Assembly (NCBI GenBank): GCA_945870475.1
Contig: CAMBSR010000002.1
Span: 1-32,585, forward strand
Length of the DNA stretch: 32,585 bases
Source: Phycisphaera mikurensis NBRC 102666
GTDB taxonomy: Bacteria > Planctomycetota > Phycisphaerae > Phycisphaerales > SM1A02
Direction of reading: 5' to 3'
The notes under the pieces are model-generated. The model searched no databases, was not told the origin of the DNA, and saw only the letters and a list, made by a program, of their open reading frames with translations. The translations under genes and the position numbers were made by a program. Shown here piece after piece: positions 30,072-32,585 of this stretch. How positions within the stretch are numbered: the first letter of the stretch is position 1; every line of letters begins with the position of its first letter.

Positions 30072-32318
30072 ATGCAGACCCGATCCACCGCCCTCCTCGT
30101 ACTCGCGGCCACGGCCATCCTCACCCCTGCCGTGGCGATCGCCGCCGAGCAGGAGCAGCGCTCGACCCTCACGCGCGTGCGTGAGGGGGGTACGCCGTAT
30201 GACCCCAACCAGTCGCTCGTGCCGTACGCAATCGACGTGTCCGGTGCGCGCGACATGCCCGCCGGGGCAGGCGCGTTCACCGCACCGAACCCGTCCCTGG
30301 TCTCGAGCCCACCGGAGTATTCGCCCACCCGCGGAGTGCTCTTCCAGTACGGCAGCAGCTGGAACACGGTGGTGACAGCGTGCGTCAGCGCACTGACGGC
30401 CGGAACCGTGAACGACGAGATCGCCTACGTGCTGGTGGCCAACCAGACCACGGCGACGTCCGCGGCGAGCGCCTTCTCCGCAGCGGGGGCGAACCTCTCG
30501 AAGGTCGTCTTCATCATCCAGCCGAACAACTCGATCTGGATGCGCGACTACGGCCCGCACTTCGTCTTCGAGAACGGCACGCTCGCGGTGGTGGACAGCC
30601 ACTACTACTCGACGCGTCCCCAGGACAACTTCATCCCCACGCTCGTCGGCGATGCGACCTTCGGCGTGTCCACCTACGACCAGGGGCTGTACTACTCCGG
30701 CGGCAACTTCCAGCCCGGCCCAGGCCGCTCCGGTTTCTGCACGGCGCTCGTGAACCTCGACAACCCGTCCAGCGAGGGATTCAGCGACTCGCTCGTCCGC
30801 GAGCTCCACGACTCGTTCCAGGGGATCGATACCCTCCACGTCCTGCCTCAGCTGCCGTTCTCCGTGGACGGCACCGGGCACATCGACATGTGGATGTACC
30901 TCGTCGACGAGAACACGGTCGTGATCTCGGAGTTCATCGCCGGCTCGAACGCGACGGCGATCAGCGTCACCAACAACGCCGTGCCGTACATGCAGGCGCT
31001 CGGCTTCGAGGTGCTGCGGCCGAAGGCATGGAACGTCGGCTCGACGCACTACACCTACGCCAACGCGTTCCGCGTCAACAACCGGATCTTCATCCCCGTG
31101 TACGGGACCGCGGTGGTGCCGGGCGGCAACGCCTCCTACAACGACGAGGACGCCGACGCCATCGCCAAGTGGACCGCCGCGGCCGGGTCGGGCGTGACGC
31201 TGGTGCCCATCCAGTGCTCGAGCATCATCACTGCCTCGGGTGCGATCCACTGCATCGTCAAGCAGGTGCCGCGCTACGCGAACGCCCTGCCGGCGGCGCA
31301 CCTGTCCGCACCCTCCGGGGGCGTGGTGCTCGCGGGTTCGGTGCAGGAGATCCGCTGGAACGCCACCGACACCAACAACGCGGCGCTCGCGAGCGTGGAT
31401 CTCGCGTACTCGCTCGACGGCACCGTGTGGACGAACATCGCCACGGGCATCCCGGACTCGGGCGCCTACTCCTGGACGGTGCCCGTCGGCATCGCGGGCA
31501 CCGCCGCGCGGGTGCGCGTCACGGCACGCGCCGCGGACGGCGACACGGTCATGGCGATGGGCAACCCGTTCCGCGTCGGGCCGGGCACGCGAAAGGTCTA
31601 CGACCTGTCCACGGACACGGGCGTCGGCCGCTTCGTGACCGGTACGCAGACCACCGCGTGGTCGGCCGCATCCGGCAACCAGCTTCCCGTGACCGGCGCG
31701 GTCACGTCGGCCAACTACACCGCGATGGCAACGTCAAACGCCAACGGCGGAATCACCGACACCAACCGCTACATCTCCCCGACGGTGGCCGCTGCAAGCC
31801 GGGCGACGCATGTCTTCCGCTTCCGCATCACCGAATCGCCTGCATCGATCTCCGAGCTGCGAATCACCTGGGAGGGCTTTGCAGACCGCTGCACCCAGGC
31901 AGAGCTCTACGTGTGGGACGTGGCCCGCGCCCAGTGGGGAAATGCCGCCGGACTCGTCGGCGAGAACCGCTACGCGGACAGCTGGGCCGGCAACCGGGAC
32001 GAGGCCCTCACGGCGTCCATCACCGCCGACATCGGCAGCTTCGTGGCGGCCGACGGCACGGTGCGCTTCATGGTCTACGCCGACCGGGTCGCCGACGAGA
32101 CCTTCCATGACTTCGCCGCCGTGGCGGTGACGAGCCTCACCCCCTCGTGCACCGGCGACTTCGGTGGCAACGGCGTCGTCGACGGAGCCGACCTCGGGGT
32201 CATGCTCGCCCTGTGGGGCCAGTCCTGCGGCGCATGCGTCGCCGACCTGAACGGAGACACCGTGGTCGACGGTGCGGACCTCGGCGCGCTCCTGAGCCGC
32301 TGGGGGCCCTGCCCCTGA
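30072..32318 (+). CDS. Secreted agmatine/peptidylarginine deiminase-family enzyme with Ig-like and dockerin-like C-terminus
   Basis: The 748-residue product begins with a signal peptide (ALLVLAATAILTPAVAIAA). The catalytic domain (about 65-400) belongs to the agmatine deiminase / bacterial peptidylarginine deiminase family, which converts guanidino groups to ureido groups and releases ammonia. It has WMRDYGP (Trp156), GGNFQPG, GHIDM (His270, Asp272) and the nucleophile Cys394 in GAIHCIVKQ. A beta-sandwich follows (about 410-500), resembling a Kre9/Knh1-type Ig-like module (EIRWNATD, YSWTVPVG). Next is an unrecognised domain of about 180 residues. Two DGADLG/WG repeats end the protein. Agmatine deiminases are normally cytoplasmic and about 350 residues long. 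Export and added modules suggest an extracellular substrate, possibly arginine in peptides. Confidence 0.9.
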   Translation: MQTRSTALLVLAATAILTPAVAIAAEQEQRSTLTRVREGGTPYDPNQSLVPYAIDVSGARDMPAGAGAFTAPNPSLVSSPPEYSPTRGVLFQYGSSWNTVVTACVSALTAGTVNDEIAYVLVANQTTATSAASAFSAAGANLSKVVFIIQPNNSIWMRDYGPHFVFENGTLAVVDSHYYSTRPQDNFIPTLVGDATFGVSTYDQGLYYSGGNFQPGPGRSGFCTALVNLDNPSSEGFSDSLVRELHDSFQGIDTLHVLPQLPFSVDGTGHIDMWMYLVDENTVVISEFIAGSNATAISVTNNAVPYMQALGFEVLRPKAWNVGSTHYTYANAFRVNNRIFIPVYGTAVVPGGNASYNDEDADAIAKWTAAAGSGVTLVPIQCSSIITASGAIHCIVKQVPRYANALPAAHLSAPSGGVVLAGSVQEIRWNATDTNNAALASVDLAYSLDGTVWTNIATGIPDSGAYSWTVPVGIAGTAARVRVTARAADGDTVMAMGNPFRVGPGTRKVYDLSTDTGVGRFVTGTQTTAWSAASGNQLPVTGAVTSANYTAMATSNANGGITDTNRYISPTVAAASRATHVFRFRITESPASISELRITWEGFADRCTQAELYVWDVARAQWGNAAGLVGENRYADSWAGNRDEALTASITADIGSFVAADGTVRFMVYADRVADETFHDFAAVAVTSLTPSCTGDFGGNGVVDGADLGVMLALWGQSCGACVADLNGDTVVDGADLGALLSRWGPCP
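32148..32315 (+). repeat. paired dockerin-like repeats at the C-terminus of the deiminase
   Basis: Two in-frame copies encode GDFGGNGVVDGADLGVMLALWG and DLNGDTVVDGADLGALLSRWG in residues 693-748, with Cys residues flanking them. The D-x-N-x-D-x-x-V-D pattern resembles a calcium-binding dockerin loop. This ending is frequent in secreted proteins of Phycisphaerae-type planctomycetes. Confidence 0.85.
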
Positions 32319-32356
32319 GGCGGGGCCCGCGATAACCTCGAGGAGACGCCCGCGCC

Positions 32357-32362
32357 TACGAT
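32357..32362 (+). promoter_or_regulatory. -10-like box of the last gene, predicted leaderless
   Basis: TACGAT ends 8 nt before the ATG at 32371. No Shine-Dalgarno site lies next to the ATG; GAGGAG at 32339-32344 is too far upstream. Confidence 0.42.
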
Positions 32363-32370
32363 CCGCCCCC

Positions 32371-32585
32371 ATGGACCTCCTGATCCTCGGCGGCACCGCA
32401 TTCCTCGGGCCTGAAATCGTCGACGCCGCCACGCGCCGTGGCTGGAAGATCACCCTCTTCAACCGCGGCAAGACGCACGCGGAGCTCTTTCCCGAGCTCG
32501 AGAAGATCCGCGGCGACCGAGATCCGTCCAAGGGCGAGGGACTGAAGGAGCTCGAGGCCGCCATCGCCAAGGGGCGGCGCTGGGA
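32371..32585 (+). CDS. NAD(P)-binding epimerase/dehydratase-like protein, N-terminal part only
   Basis: Only the first 71 residues are inside the window. They start with a Rossmann dinucleotide-binding motif, LILGGTAFLG, followed by a helix (IVDAATRRGWKI) and TLFNRGKT, where an Arg suggests NADP preference. LFPELEKIRGDRDP is typical of a group of extended short-chain dehydrogenases and epimerases often annotated as NAD-dependent epimerase or isoflavone-reductase-like. The rest of the protein, including any YxxxK active site, is not visible, so the reaction cannot be assigned. Confidence 0.85.
   Translation, partial: MDLLILGGTAFLGPEIVDAATRRGWKITLFNRGKTHAELFPELEKIRGDRDPSKGEGLKELEAAIAKGRRW

Overview
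The window is a compact, high-GC stretch of bacterial chromosome carrying 24 recognisable genes, two of them cut by the window edges. Several features point to a planctomycete, most likely class Phycisphaerae: paired DGADLG/WG repeats at the C-terminus of a secreted enzyme (about 32148-32315), a PAPG-hydrophobic-Arg sorting tail of PEP-CTERM type (gene at 14638), long Ala/Pro-rich linkers, and sparse use of Shine-Dalgarno sites. This assignment is inferred from style; there is no rRNA or other taxonomic marker here.

Layout. 1-5.6 kb: an ABC transporter ATPase (minus, cut), a PAS-GAF-receiver signalling protein, prmC (minus), then a small unknown protein translationally coupled to a glycosyltransferase with a large internal insertion. 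5.5-9.5 kb: a fused PutA and an exported PHB-depolymerase-like esterase. 9.6-12.0 kb: a 790-residue exported protein with three similar modules and a Gly/Met repeat tail, closed by a strong terminator. 12.0-17.0 kb: comM (minus) divergent from a TauE/SafE permease, a PEP-CTERM-like protein, and an EAL protein with decayed receiver and GGDEF-like domains. 17.0-21.5 kb: on the minus strand, an oligopeptidase B predicted to be a lipoprotein and an iscS-iscU-iscA operon. 21.7-27.0 kb: panC, a double-thioredoxin-fold protein, then on the minus strand a polyprenyl synthase, a coupled methyltransferase and a secreted zinc peptidase-like protein. 27.3-32.6 kb: clpC with a strong terminator, a secreted agmatine/peptidylarginine-deiminase-family enzyme with dockerin-like repeats, and the start of an NAD(P)-binding epimerase-like protein.

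How the genes relate. Most look like unrelated housekeeping or envelope genes, each with its own promoter. The clear operons are iscSUA, the 147-aa protein with the glycosyltransferase (ATGA overlap), and the methyltransferase with the polyprenyl synthase (GTGA overlap). No mobile element, CRISPR array, prophage, tRNA or rRNA is visible.

The most unusual signal is not a gene cluster. At about ten genes a TANNNT -10-like hexamer ends only 3-12 nt before the start codon (6 nt at three of them), usually with no ribosome-binding site. This predicts leaderless or nearly leaderless mRNAs. Other points of interest are the secreted deiminase, the His-to-Asp histidine-kinase remnant fused to an intact receiver, the EAL protein with two decayed upstream domains, and the minimal isc operon.
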